Shown here: positions 8,299-17,502 of the stretch, piece after piece
Position numbering within the stretch: the first letter of the stretch is position 1
Layout: each line of letters opens with the position of its first letter
Source: CAZQXD01 sp964597315
GTDB lineage: Bacteria > Pseudomonadota > Gammaproteobacteria > Competibacterales > Competibacteraceae
Assembly: GCA_964597315.1 (NCBI GenBank)
Contig: CAZQXD010000004.1
Span: 1-64,000, forward strand
Reading direction: 5' to 3'
Length of the DNA stretch: 64,000 nt
Made by a program: the position numbers and the translations under genes
The notes under the pieces: model-generated
Told to the model about the DNA's origin: nothing
The model's database searches: none
Seen by the model: the letters and a program-made list of their open reading frames with translations, nothing else

Positions 8299-10122
8299 AT
8301 GTCCGGTTACACATGGAGCTTTAACCTCACCTCGCCCCAAGCCAAGACGCCCGAACCTTGGTGGATCTTCGAGCAGGCCGACGTTTATCCCCTGTCTGAC
8401 ACGGACTGTCTGCTCCGTAATACCCGTACCGGCGCCGAGGTGGCCATCCGCATGGATGTCCTGAACGCCTTGCAACAATGTCGCCGGTTTCGCACCCTGG
8501 GCGAGCATGTGGAGACTATCTGCCGGGCCATGCCTTCCTTGGCCGGGCAGCAGGCTAATGTGCGGCACGTGCTGGAGACCCTGGCCCGGCAAGGCGTACT
8601 GCGCTCCGCCGACGGGGTACTCAAGGCGCTGCAAGCGCCGGTGGCCGAGGCCGAGCCGCCGCCTCTGGAACAGGTGTATATCCGCACCTGCGACCGGGCT
8701 GCGTTGCTGGGTCGCCTGCTAGACAGCCTGGCGGCCAACGAGTCCAGGCATGGAGGCCGGTATCGGTACCGGGTGCTGGACGACTCTCGGGAACCACAGG
8801 CCTGCCGGGATACCGCTGATCAGGTGGCGAGGCTGCGGGCCGAGGGTCTGGCGGTGGACTATCACGGCTCGGAGCGGCAGCGGCGGCTGTTCGACCGACT
8901 GGCGGCCGCCCTCCCCGGGCAGGGGGAGGCCCTGCATTGGGCGCTGTTCGGCAGCGGTCGGCCCGATGCCCGCAGCTATGGCCGCAACTGGAACCGCGCC
9001 TTGCTGCTGGGGGCGGGGCAGCGGCTTTTGCTGCTGGACGACGACGCCGTTTGCCAGTCCCATGGGCCTCCCCAGGGCGTCACAGGTATGGAATTGTCGG
9101 ATCGGGAGGCCGAGCGGGTGTATTTCTACGAGGACCGGCGGCAGGCTTTGGAGACAGCCTTACTGGACCAGGACCCCCTGGCCCGGCATGGGGATGTACT
9201 AGGCAGACCCCTGTCCCAGGCCCTGGGCCGATGCGGGACAAATCCTCTGGACGCCGCCGCCCTGGCGGAGCTGACCCCGGAGGCCCTGGCCGGTTTGGCG
9301 GCCACGGCGCCGGTACGGGTCACACTCAATAGCGTACTGGGGGACCCTGGCACCCATTCCAACCGCTGGCTGTACCTGAGTCTGGATGCCGACTCCCGGC
9401 AACGCTGGGTGGCCCGCCAAGATGCTTACCGGCGGGGGTTGGTGGAGCGCTGCCTATGGAAGGGCAAGGAAAAACTACTGATCGCCCCGGACACCAGCCT
9501 CATGGCCACCACCCTGACCGGCCTGGACAACCGGGTATTGCTGCCGCCCACAGCCCCGGAAATGGCCGGGGAGGACGGACTGTTCGGAGCGGCTCTCAAG
9601 TTCCTGCACCCAGATGGCCTATTCTTGCACTTCCCCTGGGCCTTGGCCCATCTACCCGAACCACCCCGGCGTTGGGAGGCATCCGAGGTCGGCAAGGGCG
9701 GCGGGCTGGCGGTGCTCAATGTCCTGGAAGACCTGGCGGCCCAGTCTCGGGATCGCTGCCAGGCCGCCGACCCCGCCGCCCGGATCGGCTTGCTGGCGGC
9801 CCAGTACCGGGATCTGGCCCGCTCCGAAACCCGCGTGCTTGCCGAGGTGGCGGCCACCTACCGGCTATCAGTGCGGGCCTCCCAGATCCGGCGGCTCAAT
9901 GGCGCCTTGGGCGACTTTCCGGCGGCGCCGACCTGGTGGCGGGAGGACATACAAGGGCTACTCCAGGCCCAGACCCAGGCTCGGGCCGTCACCGACGAGG
10001 GGACGCTGGCCGAACTCAGGGACACCCTGGAACGCTACGCTGCGGCCCTGGACGTCTGGCCCGCAGCCTGGACCTGGTGCCAGAACGCGGGTGAGGACAT
10101 GCTGGACGAGCTATCGGCATGA
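8299..10122 (+). CDS. Unrecognised protein: PqqD/RRE-like N-terminus plus GT-A-like domain
   Basis: A 607-residue protein I cannot assign to a named family. Residues about 30-105 have the pattern of PqqD-like or RRE winged-helix domains: a short beta hairpin (CLLRNTRTGAEVAI), a helix after ALQQC, a second helix and a final LETLARQGVL. From about residue 118 there is a nucleotide-sugar-transferase-like strand (QVYIRTCDRAALLGRLLDSL), and at about 230-250 an Asn/Arg segment followed by three Asp (NRALLLGAG then LLLLDDDAV) like a GT-A DXD site. The C-terminal third is helical. Its stop overlaps the next start (ATGA), so it belongs with the two membrane proteins downstream. Glycosyltransferase activity is an inference. 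Confidence 0.55.
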   Translation: MSGYTWSFNLTSPQAKTPEPWWIFEQADVYPLSDTDCLLRNTRTGAEVAIRMDVLNALQQCRRFRTLGEHVETICRAMPSLAGQQANVRHVLETLARQGVLRSADGVLKALQAPVAEAEPPPLEQVYIRTCDRAALLGRLLDSLAANESRHGGRYRYRVLDDSREPQACRDTADQVARLRAEGLAVDYHGSERQRRLFDRLAAALPGQGEALHWALFGSGRPDARSYGRNWNRALLLGAGQRLLLLDDDAVCQSHGPPQGVTGMELSDREAERVYFYEDRRQALETALLDQDPLARHGDVLGRPLSQALGRCGTNPLDAAALAELTPEALAGLAATAPVRVTLNSVLGDPGTHSNRWLYLSLDADSRQRWVARQDAYRRGLVERCLWKGKEKLLIAPDTSLMATTLTGLDNRVLLPPTAPEMAGEDGLFGAALKFLHPDGLFLHFPWALAHLPEPPRRWEASEVGKGGGLAVLNVLEDLAAQSRDRCQAADPAARIGLLAAQYRDLARSETRVLAEVAATYRLSVRASQIRRLNGALGDFPAAPTWWREDIQGLLQAQTQARAVTDEGTLAELRDTLERYAAALDVWPAAWTWCQNAGEDMLDELSA

Positions 10123-11285
10123 CCGGCGATACCCCGGTCGCCACGCCAGCCCGACGCCGCGCCCGTTCCGGTTGGTCGGTGGCGGTGGCCCTGTTGTTGG
10201 GGGCGGTGCTACTGGTGGCAGGGGGAGTAAGCTATTTTCTGGCCGACGATCGCTACGTTCGGGAGAGCGCCACGGACTTGCCTGGCTCCCGGCTGCAACT
10301 GCTGGAAGGGCAAGGCGCCACTGAGAACAGTAGCCTGTTGATCCGCGCCCTGTCCCCACGAGGGGTGGCTCTGGCCATCATCCCTGGGCTGGCCCTGACC
10401 GCCGACGATTTTTCGGTGCTTGAATGGCGCATCGACGGACTAAACCCCGAGACCCAGGTGCGGTTTATCTGGGCCATTGAGACCGACCCCCAGACGGTGC
10501 GGGGGGCGGTCTTGGATGTGGCCAGCGACCGGCTGGCGCTGGCCGACCTGCCCGGTTGGGAGGGTCGGGTGATTGGCGTCGGCCTAGAAATCAGAGGCCG
10601 TTTGAACGAGCCTCTGACCGTGCGGAGCCTGAACCTGCCTCGGCCCCGGCCCACCGCTTTAGGGTTGCTGGATCTATGGGGGCGAGAGTGGATCGACTTT
10701 GACGACTGGTGGGGAACGTCCATCAATTTCGTCGCCTATGGCGCGCCCCAGACCCTGCTGTCGCCCCTGCCGGCGGCGGCCCTGTGGATAGCTCTGGCGG
10801 GGGTCCTACTCGGCCTGATAGTCCGCAAGGGGCTGGGCTGGCGGCAGTTGTCGTTGCTGGTATTGATTCCCTGGCTGCTGCTGGACCTGCGCTGGCAGGG
10901 ACAGCTTGGGTACACCCTGGACAAGGCCCGGGAACGGTATGCGGGCCTGGACACCACCGAACGCGCCCGGGTCGCCGATGACGGGGAATTTTATGGCTTG
11001 ATGCAAGCGGTACGAGCGGCCCTGCCCACAGCGCCCACGCGACTGTTGCTGGTCACCACCGGCGCCGACGAGGATGCCCATTACCTCAGTCTGCGGGGCC
11101 GCTATCATCTGTTGCCCCATAAAGTTTTGCGCCTGGAGGGGGGGCGGGGCCTGCAACGGCGCCTGGCCGCCTTGGCGCCGGGGGACTATCTGCTGGTGAT
11201 CGGGGATCCCGCCTCCCTTGACCTGCATAAATCCTTGGCGCCGGTGCTGGACCGGCCGCCGCTTCGGCTGTATCGGCTGCCATGA
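10119..11285 (+). CDS. Membrane protein of unknown function in the polysaccharide locus
   Basis: 388 residues with one N-terminal transmembrane helix (about 20-43), a soluble, probably periplasmic domain of about 170 residues with beta-sandwich character, then two further membrane helices at about 215-265 (WIALAGVLLGLIVRKGL and LSLLVLIPWLLLDL) and a final soluble domain. Start and stop codons overlap the genes on both sides (ATGA on each side), indicating a co-translated trio. No catalytic motif is recognised. It may partner the multi-spanning protein encoded next, but this is inferred only from gene order. Confidence 0.7.
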   Translation: MTGDTPVATPARRRARSGWSVAVALLLGAVLLVAGGVSYFLADDRYVRESATDLPGSRLQLLEGQGATENSSLLIRALSPRGVALAIIPGLALTADDFSVLEWRIDGLNPETQVRFIWAIETDPQTVRGAVLDVASDRLALADLPGWEGRVIGVGLEIRGRLNEPLTVRSLNLPRPRPTALGLLDLWGREWIDFDDWWGTSINFVAYGAPQTLLSPLPAAALWIALAGVLLGLIVRKGLGWRQLSLLVLIPWLLLDLRWQGQLGYTLDKARERYAGLDTTERARVADDGEFYGLMQAVRAALPTAPTRLLLVTTGADEDAHYLSLRGRYHLLPHKVLRLEGGRGLQRRLAALAPGDYLLVIGDPASLDLHKSLAPVLDRPPLRLYRLP

Positions 11286-12703
11286 GCGGCCTGCCGGGGA
11301 CATTGTTGGTCTTGGGCCTGGCCTGGCTGGCGGGAGCTGCTGGCTGCTGGGCCTGGCTGCGCTGGGGCCGCCCCCGCCGGGGCGATCCCTTGCCCGGGGG
11401 CGGGGCGCTGGCCTTGGGCTATGGCTACTTGTTGGGCCTGCTGACCGTCACTCTGCTGTTGCGGCTCTGGGACGCCCTGGGCTGGACCCTGGACTTCGCC
11501 CCTCTGGCCGGGCTGCTGGCCGTTTTGGCCGGGGTCGGGTTATGGCTGGGGGGGTGGCCGGGGCGCTGGGCCCCACCCCGGAGCCTGCTCTGGTGGCTGC
11601 TGCTGGGCTGGCTGGGCTTGCGGCTGGGGGTGCTGGCCTGGGAGGCGGGGTTGCGCCCCCTGTATCCCTGGGACGCCTGGGCCACCTGGGCGGTCAAGGC
11701 CCGGGTCTGGGCGGAGCTGGGCGCCCTGGTCCCGTTCGGGGACGCCGCCGCCTGGGCGGAGGATCGAGCTTATCCCCTGGCGGCCTGGCACTATCCCGGC
11801 ACCGTGCCCCTGATCCAGGTGTGGCTGGCCCTGGGGGCGGGGGGCTGGGACGACGTATGGGTCAACCTGGCCTGGCCGGGCTGTCTGGGGGCTTTGGGTT
11901 TGGCCTTCTACGGACAGGCGCGCAACTGGGGGTTTAACCCCTTGTCGGCCCTGACGGGAACCTGGCTGCTGCTATCCCTGCCCCTATTGAACGTCCATAC
12001 GCTGCTGGCCGGGTATGCGGATCTGTGGCTGGCGGCCTGCCACGGTCTGGCGGCCATGGCTTTATTGTTGTGGCTACGGGACGGGGACCGCCGCCAAGGG
12101 GGGCTGGCCCTGCTGTGTCTGCTGGCCCTGCCCCTGCTCAAGCTGGAAGGAACGGTGTGGCTGCTGACTTTTGTGCCACCGCTGGTGGTGGCCGTGCTGG
12201 GGCCGCGGCGGGGACTCCTGGTCGGCGTAGGGGCGCTGGCGGTGTTCCTGGCCTGGTATGGCCTGGGGGGCTTGGTATGGGAACCGGCTTGGCCGGGGCG
12301 GATCGAGATAACGCCCGAGCGGTTGGTATTGCCCTATCTGGGGGTATTCAACCTGGGCTATCGGGAGGTGGGCTGGGCGTTTGTCCGCAACCTATACCTG
12401 CTGGAGAACTGGCATCTGCTCTGGTATCTGGCGCCGCTGCTGCTGGTCGTCACCGCTCGCCGGTGGATCGCCGACCGGGTGTTGCTGACCGGGGCGGTCT
12501 TGCTATTCTCGGGAGCGCTGATGCTGTTCGTGCTGTTTTTCTATACCGACGCCAGCCAATGGGCGGCCCAGTACACCAGCCTCAACCGGGTGTTGCTGCA
12601 CATGGTGCCGGCCCTGGTGTTTTATCTGCTGGTGCTGGCCGCTGAACTCAGGCCAGAACTTCGCCATACAGCGTGCCTATCTCGGCCGCGACTTGCTCGA
12701 TAG
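11282..12703 (+). CDS. Multi-spanning membrane protein, GT-C (family 39)-like
   Basis: 473 residues, extremely Leu/Trp/Gly-rich, with about ten to twelve predicted membrane segments. After the third helix a loop reads LYPWDAWATWAVKARVW, close to the acidic D-x-x-x-W-x-x-K loop common in GT39/ArnT-like transferases that use polyprenyl-phosphate sugars. It ends the plus-strand polysaccharide genes, and its last 56 bases overlap the 3' end of a convergent glycosyltransferase gene. The last 20 residues lie wholly in that overlap and are probably not conserved. Transferase function is likely but unproven. Confidence 0.68.
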   Translation: MSGLPGTLLVLGLAWLAGAAGCWAWLRWGRPRRGDPLPGGGALALGYGYLLGLLTVTLLLRLWDALGWTLDFAPLAGLLAVLAGVGLWLGGWPGRWAPPRSLLWWLLLGWLGLRLGVLAWEAGLRPLYPWDAWATWAVKARVWAELGALVPFGDAAAWAEDRAYPLAAWHYPGTVPLIQVWLALGAGGWDDVWVNLAWPGCLGALGLAFYGQARNWGFNPLSALTGTWLLLSLPLLNVHTLLAGYADLWLAACHGLAAMALLLWLRDGDRRQGGLALLCLLALPLLKLEGTVWLLTFVPPLVVAVLGPRRGLLVGVGALAVFLAWYGLGGLVWEPAWPGRIEITPERLVLPYLGVFNLGYREVGWAFVRNLYLLENWHLLWYLAPLLLVVTARRWIADRVLLTGAVLLFSGALMLFVLFFYTDASQWAAQYTSLNRVLLHMVPALVFYLLVLAAELRPELRHTACLSRPRLAR

Positions 12704-13802
12704 CAAAGCTATCCCCCAAGGCTTGGGTTCCCTGGCGGCCCAAGGCTTCCCGTCGTCGGGGGTTGGAGCGCAGTTCCCCGAGCGCCCGGGCCAGGGCCGC
12801 CGGGTCGGCGGGCGGGACCAGCAGCCCATGGCCGCCCTGGCGCACGACCCAGCCAACGCCCGAGCCAGGAATATCGGAAGCCAGCACCGGCCTGGCGAAG
12901 CGCATGGCCTCCAGCAGCACCAGGCCGAAAGCCTCGGTGCGCTCCAGGGAAGGCAGGGCCAGCACCTGACAGCTTGCCAGCAGGGCATTCAAGGGCGCTT
13001 CCGGCTGAAAGCCCAGCAACTCCACCCGCCCCTCCAGGCCCCGTTCCCGGATCAGTCCGGCAAGGCGCTGTCGGTGTTCGCCGCTGCCCACGATCAGCAA
13101 CCGGGTATCCCCGGGCAGCTCGGCCATGGCCTGGATCAGCCGGTCATGGCCTTTGTAATAAGTCAGCCGGCCGATGGCCAGCACCCGGAAGCCAGCCACC
13201 CCCCAGTGGGACTCGGCCCAGGCTATGGCGTCCGGCGGCGGGTCAGCGATGCGGGCCGGGTCCAGGCCCAGGGGAATGGTCCGGGCCTTATGACGCCAGG
13301 GCCGCAGGGCCGCGCTAAAGTCCAGATAGGCCGGGGAGGTGGCGATGATAGCCCGGCTTCGGGCCAGCAGGCGCTGCTCCAAGGGCCGGTACAGACCATA
13401 GGCCAGGGCCAGACGCCGGTCCAGGCGGGAGGCCACCACATCCGAGTGCCAGTGGATCACCCAGGGCAGCCGCCGAGCGGCGGGTATGGCCATGGCCCAG
13501 AAGGCCGAAGTGTTGGGCAGGTGCAGGTGCAGCAGGTCCGGGCGAAACTCGCCGATGATCCGGGCCAGCCAGCGTGGAAAAGCGGGACTGACCGGAGCGT
13601 AGAGGAGTCGCCCATGGCAGGGCGCTCGCCAGACCAGGGGCGGAGTGGCCGTGGCCGGGCGCTCTCCGGGGCCGGTATGGGCATGGACCAGGGCGGCGCT
13701 GTCCACTCCTTGGGACTGGAGAGCTGGCAGCAGATCCCCCAGAAAATACTCCATGCCGCCGGCGAAGGGCGGGTAGTACTTGCCTAGGTGAAGCACACGC
13801 AT
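12648..13802 (-). CDS. GT4-family glycosyltransferase
   Basis: A 384-residue GT-B fold enzyme. The N-terminal Rossmann domain starts MRVLHLGKYYPPFAGGMEYF, the classic GT4 start with a Gly-rich donor loop, followed by LLHLHLPN and HWHSDVV. The C-terminal domain has LAIGRLTYYKGHDRLI and the E-x7-E region (LERTEAFGLVLLEAMRF) that binds the nucleotide sugar. It ends a three-gene minus-strand set (GT2, DUF2304, GT4; 6-bp gap from the DUF2304 gene), which probably helps build the same surface glycan as the plus-strand genes. Confidence 0.9.
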   Translation of the reverse strand: MRVLHLGKYYPPFAGGMEYFLGDLLPALQSQGVDSAALVHAHTGPGERPATATPPLVWRAPCHGRLLYAPVSPAFPRWLARIIGEFRPDLLHLHLPNTSAFWAMAIPAARRLPWVIHWHSDVVASRLDRRLALAYGLYRPLEQRLLARSRAIIATSPAYLDFSAALRPWRHKARTIPLGLDPARIADPPPDAIAWAESHWGVAGFRVLAIGRLTYYKGHDRLIQAMAELPGDTRLLIVGSGEHRQRLAGLIRERGLEGRVELLGFQPEAPLNALLASCQVLALPSLERTEAFGLVLLEAMRFARPVLASDIPGSGVGWVVRQGGHGLLVPPADPAALARALGELRSNPRRREALGRQGTQALGDSFAIEQVAAEIGTLYGEVLA

Positions 13803-13808
13803 GGGGGG

Positions 13809-14174
13809 TCAGTCGTCACCGGGTTCCAGGGGCCGCCGTTCCCCGTCCTGCTGACGCTCCAGAATGGCCAGGCGCTGGGCTAGGCGGCGAATCTTGCGTT
13901 CCTGGCGGGAGCGCTCCAGGTCCATGGTGAGCATTTTGATGAGAATCATCCCCAGCCCCATGACCATGGCCAGAATCGGGGGGTAATTAACGCCCAGATA
14001 GTACGCGGCGGTGTCGATGATCGCCGGGAACAAGCCCAGCAACACCGTGGCCCCGGCCACCAGCAGCCACCATAGGGCATAGGGACCGTGCATATGATCC
14101 CGGCGCACCAGGTGCAGTATTGTCCCGGCCACCGCCACGCCGATCAGGGTTGAAGACCATTGATAAGGAATCAT
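13809..14174 (-). CDS. DUF2304 family membrane protein
   Basis: 121 residues with three hydrophobic segments (about 8-24, 35-55, 66-86) followed by a basic, coiled C-terminal tail (MDLERSRQERKIRRLAQRLA). This size and layout match DUF2304 proteins, which usually sit beside dolichyl-phosphate-mannose-synthase-like GT2 genes and are thought to assist them at the membrane. Its start overlaps the stop of such a GT2 gene by four bases, so the pair is translationally coupled. Confidence 0.82.
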   Translation of the reverse strand: MIPYQWSSTLIGVAVAGTILHLVRRDHMHGPYALWWLLVAGATVLLGLFPAIIDTAAYYLGVNYPPILAMVMGLGMILIKMLTMDLERSRQERKIRRLAQRLAILERQQDGERRPLEPGDD

Positions 14175-14914
14175 CCGCCCGCCGCTCCGGTCCGGGGTCG
14201 GCGGCGAAAGCCGTTATGGCCCACTCGGGCCAGGGACAGTAGGGTCGTCTGGAGCATGTATTTGGCCACCACCAACCAGGAACTGAACACCCGCGAAGCC
14301 CCCTCCGAACGCAACCGCATGGCCACCGGAACCTCCAGGATATGCAGCCCCCGGTAGCGCAGGATCAGCAACACCCCCACATCCTGATAGTCCAGCAGGC
14401 TGGCCTCCGCCGAGGCCAACACTACCATGGCCCGCCGGTTATAGGCGCGAAAGCCCGAGGTGATGTCCTCCAGGCGCAAGCCAGTGAGCAGCCGAAACCA
14501 GCGCCAGGCCACCCGCCGGGCGCGGCTGGCCCGTCCCGGGCAGGCGCCGATGACTACATCGGCCTCAGCGGCGGCCAGGGGTCCGAGCAGGTCGCCCAGA
14601 TGCTTGCCCAGGTGCTGGCCGTCGGCGTCCATGGTGATCACGGTGTCGTAGCCGGCCCGTAGAGCATAGCGCAGCCCGGTCTGGGTGGCTCCCCAGGAAC
14701 CCAGTTGCAGGGGCAGGGGCAGCACCGTGGCTCCGGCAGCCCGGGCCGTGGCAAGGGTGGCGTCGTGGCTGGCATCGTCGATGACCACCACGTCACAGTC
14801 CAGGCTATGCTTGATCTCCGCTACCACCCGGGCAATGGTGGGCGCTTCGTTGAAGGCCGGAATCACCACCACCACGCCGGGCCGGTGGGGGACGGCTGGG
14901 TCGGATGGGTTCAT
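14171..14914 (-). CDS. GT2 glycosyltransferase, DPM1-like
   Basis: A 247-residue GT-A enzyme: VVVVIPAFNEAPTIARVV at the N-terminus, VVIDDASHDAT for nucleotide binding, and the metal site ITMDADGQH, typical of polyprenyl-phosphate hexosyltransferases. The final region (LEVPVAMRLRSEGASRV) also fits this group. There are no C-terminal membrane helices; the small DUF2304 gene that overlaps its stop probably supplies the membrane partner. It likely charges undecaprenyl phosphate with a sugar for a GT-C enzyme such as the multi-spanning protein on the opposite strand (inferred). Confidence 0.9.
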   Translation of the reverse strand: MNPSDPAVPHRPGVVVVIPAFNEAPTIARVVAEIKHSLDCDVVVIDDASHDATLATARAAGATVLPLPLQLGSWGATQTGLRYALRAGYDTVITMDADGQHLGKHLGDLLGPLAAAEADVVIGACPGRASRARRVAWRWFRLLTGLRLEDITSGFRAYNRRAMVVLASAEASLLDYQDVGVLLILRYRGLHILEVPVAMRLRSEGASRVFSSWLVVAKYMLQTTLLSLARVGHNGFRRRPRTGAAGG

Positions 14915-15017
14915 GAAAGTGCTTATATCCCTGGGCGTAAAGGGCCTTAGTCTAGCGCAGCCGTCACACCCTGGCGACCGCCGGGCAGCAGCGGGGACCG
15001 CCCACCCGCGCCCCGAC

Positions 15018-15686
15018 TCATGGGGCTGGTCCCGAAGCCAGCCGGTGGGCGGCGCGGGTGGTTTCCGGCAGTTTGTAACGGGTGGTGCAGCCCATGACGT
15101 AAGCCACCGCCGTCTCCAGGCTGACCCGGTGGCCTGGGGAGATATACACGGGCTTGACTCCGGCCCGGGTGCGCAGCACCGCGCCGATGGTCTCGCTACC
15201 GGCGGTCAGGGGTGTCCATGCTCCTCGCTCCTCGGGCACGGGTCCGTGGTGGCCGTAGAGCCGGGTCTTGCCCACCCCGATGGTCGGCAGATCGGTGATC
15301 AGCCCCAGGTGGGCGGCGATGCCCAGCCGCCGGGGGTGGGCGATGCCCTGGCCGTCCACCAGCAGCAGGTCCGGCAGGGTCTCCAATTGCGCCAGAGCCT
15401 CCAGCACCGCTGGCAGCTCCCGGAACGACAGCAGCCCCGGCACATAGGGAAAACCCGTGGGGCGGCGGGCCACGGCCTGGGTCAGGGGTTGCAAGTCTGG
15501 ATAGCTCAGTACCGCCACCGCCGCCCGAGTAACGGCGCCGTCCGCCTCGAAGCCCACGTCTACCCCCGCCACCCGGCGCACCGGGCCAAGCCGGTCCTCG
15601 ATAACCAAGTGTTGGCGTAGCTGTTTTTGTAAGGCGATGGCTGCGGCGGGGGTCAGGTCCCAGGCATGGGAGAAGCGCGGGTGCAT
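15018..15686 (-). CDS. nfi: Endonuclease V
   Basis: 222 residues with the family's catalytic pattern: Asp in VAGVDVGFEADG, Glu in PYVPGLLSFRELP and Asp in LLLVDGQGIAHPRRLG, plus the GVGKTRLYG and ISPGHRVSLETA motifs. The enzyme nicks DNA one base 3' of deoxyinosine and starts repair of deaminated adenine. Length matches the E. coli enzyme. It stands alone, about 100 bp upstream of the minus-strand GT2 gene and 85 bp downstream of the YihY-like gene, with no evident functional link to either. Confidence 0.93.
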   Translation of the reverse strand: MHPRFSHAWDLTPAAAIALQKQLRQHLVIEDRLGPVRRVAGVDVGFEADGAVTRAAVAVLSYPDLQPLTQAVARRPTGFPYVPGLLSFRELPAVLEALAQLETLPDLLLVDGQGIAHPRRLGIAAHLGLITDLPTIGVGKTRLYGHHGPVPEERGAWTPLTAGSETIGAVLRTRAGVKPVYISPGHRVSLETAVAYVMGCTTRYKLPETTRAAHRLASGPAP

Positions 15687-15771
15687 AGGGTTCCCTCGCG
15701 GTGGCTAGGTATGGAAAAGTGCCAGCGGCCAGGCGCAAAAAATGCCGTTGCTGGTCCCGTCCCCATGCATT

Positions 15772-16686
15772 TCAATCTTCGGGTTCTTCGGTATGCATGA
15801 TCTCGGGTGGAGCATCGGGAATGCGCCCCTCTTGGGAGAAACGTTCGTATTCGGCGATCACCTGCGCCCCTAGCAACAGGATCAGCGCCGCCACCTCCAG
15901 GGTGAGCAGCACTACGATGGTGGTGGCCAGTGAGCCATAGACCACATTGACCACCGATAAAGACGAGAAATACCACACCAGCACCCGCCGGGTGAACTCC
16001 CAGAGCAGGGCTGCCGTGACCCCACCGATCAGCGCCTTGCGCCAGGATAGTCGGCCCACGGGCATGACCATATAGATCGAGGTCAGCAGCAGAATCTCCC
16101 CGCCCAGTCCGATCAGGTACAGCAGCAGCACCGACAGCCCGCCCAGTGACCAATGCTGGCCGAACAGCACCAGCTCGGCCCCTTGCAGGGCTTGTAGGGC
16201 GCTGGCGATCAAGGTCACCACCAGAAACCCCAGCCCCAGCATCAGGATATACAGATAGGGCAGCAGCGCCGAGGTTAGGAAATGCCGGTGCTGCACCGCT
16301 ACCCGATGAAAGAAGATGACCGACATAGCGTTTTCCAGGACACTGAAGGCGATGGAGCTGAAAAACAGCAGTACCACCACCAGCACCCAGCCCAGTACAT
16401 CCCGGTGGGCCAGAAAAGCGGCGATCTGTTCCACCACCGCTTCGGACTCTCCGGGCAGCACCAGCCCCAGGTAACGGGATAAGGTGTCCAGCAAATGAGC
16501 GGTGTCCACCACATGGGACAGAGCCAGCAGCACCAAAATAAACAGGGGAATGATAGACAGTAGGGTGTTATAGGCCACTGCCCCCGCCAGCAGTAGCCCT
16601 TGATTGGCCCGAAAGCCCTTCAGCACCCTGAGGGCGAAGCGGCCAGGGTGGATGAGAATCTCGCTACGGTGGGGTTTGCGGGCCAT
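15772..16686 (-). CDS. YihY/UPF0761 family inner-membrane protein
   Basis: 304 residues with six predicted membrane helices and the family hallmarks AGAVAYNTLLSIIPLFIL near the N-terminus and, later, WRKALIGGVTAALLWEFTRR and VVNVVYGSLATTIVVLLTLE. This is the YihY (once called BrkB/RNase BN) family, whose precise role is unsettled. The product starts with a basic cytoplasmic tail (MARKPHRSEI). The nfi gene lies downstream on the same strand. Confidence 0.9.
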   Translation of the reverse strand: MARKPHRSEILIHPGRFALRVLKGFRANQGLLLAGAVAYNTLLSIIPLFILVLLALSHVVDTAHLLDTLSRYLGLVLPGESEAVVEQIAAFLAHRDVLGWVLVVVLLFFSSIAFSVLENAMSVIFFHRVAVQHRHFLTSALLPYLYILMLGLGFLVVTLIASALQALQGAELVLFGQHWSLGGLSVLLLYLIGLGGEILLLTSIYMVMPVGRLSWRKALIGGVTAALLWEFTRRVLVWYFSSLSVVNVVYGSLATTIVVLLTLEVAALILLLGAQVIAEYERFSQEGRIPDAPPEIMHTEEPED

Positions 16687-16832
16687 ATCCTAGCTTAGCA
16701 GCCCCCTGGCCGGGTGCTGGTATAGTACCGGTATCCGGTCTGATGCCGGGTGAGCCTGTCAGGTAACGGACGCCGGACGCCGGATGCGTTCAGCTTTGTT
16801 ACCGCTGCTTTACAATGATAAGAGGAGCTTAC

Positions 16833-17498
16833 ATGAGCCTCATTACACGCTGGTGGGCCGCGATACTTGCGGTCGTGTTGCTGGGCGGTTGTCAGGCGGC
16901 CTATTATGGCACCCTGGAGCAACTCGGAATTCACAAGCGGGATCTGCTGGTGAATGAGGTGGAAAGCGCCCGGGACGCCCAGCGGGAGGCCAAGGAGCAG
17001 TTCCGCTCGGCGCTGGAGAAATTCAGCGCCGTGGTGCGGGTGCCGGGGGGCGAATTGCAAGACAAATACGAGGAGTTGGAGTTTGCTTACCGGCGCAGCG
17101 AGTCCCAGGCCGTGGCCATGAGCGAGCGGATCGCGGCGGTGGAGTCGGTGGCCAGGGATTTGTTTCTGGAGTGGGAAACCGAGATAGCCGAGTACGCCAG
17201 CGACCAGTTGCGCCAGGTCAGCCAGCAGCGACTAGAGGAAACCCACGCCCGCTATCAACAGTTGCTGGTGGCCATGCACCGGGCCGAGGATGGCATCCAG
17301 CCGGTGTTGACGGCGCTACATGACCAAACCCTGTTTCTCAAGCACAACCTCAACGTTCAGGCGGTGGCCGCCTTGGACGATGAACTGGTGGCCTTGGAAA
17401 CGACTATCGCTGGGTTGATTCAGGACATGGAGGCGGCCATTGCCCAGGCCGACGCCTTTTTGGCCGACGCCGTTCTGGTCGATGCGCAGCCGGGCTGA
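16833..17498 (+). CDS. DUF2959 lipoprotein
   Basis: A 221-residue predicted lipoprotein: the signal sequence ends in the lipobox VVLLGGCQAA. The mature part is almost wholly alpha-helical and charged (KRDLLVNEVESARDAQREAKEQ), as in DUF2959 proteins. The start is the ATG preceded by AGAGGAG at five bases; an earlier in-frame ATG at 16815 has no such site. A VanZ-like gene follows after four bases, so they are probably co-transcribed. No function is known for the family. Confidence 0.88.
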   Translation: MSLITRWWAAILAVVLLGGCQAAYYGTLEQLGIHKRDLLVNEVESARDAQREAKEQFRSALEKFSAVVRVPGGELQDKYEELEFAYRRSESQAVAMSERIAAVESVARDLFLEWETEIAEYASDQLRQVSQQRLEETHARYQQLLVAMHRAEDGIQPVLTALHDQTLFLKHNLNVQAVAALDDELVALETTIAGLIQDMEAAIAQADAFLADAVLVDAQPG

Positions 17499-17502
17499 AT
17501 CC

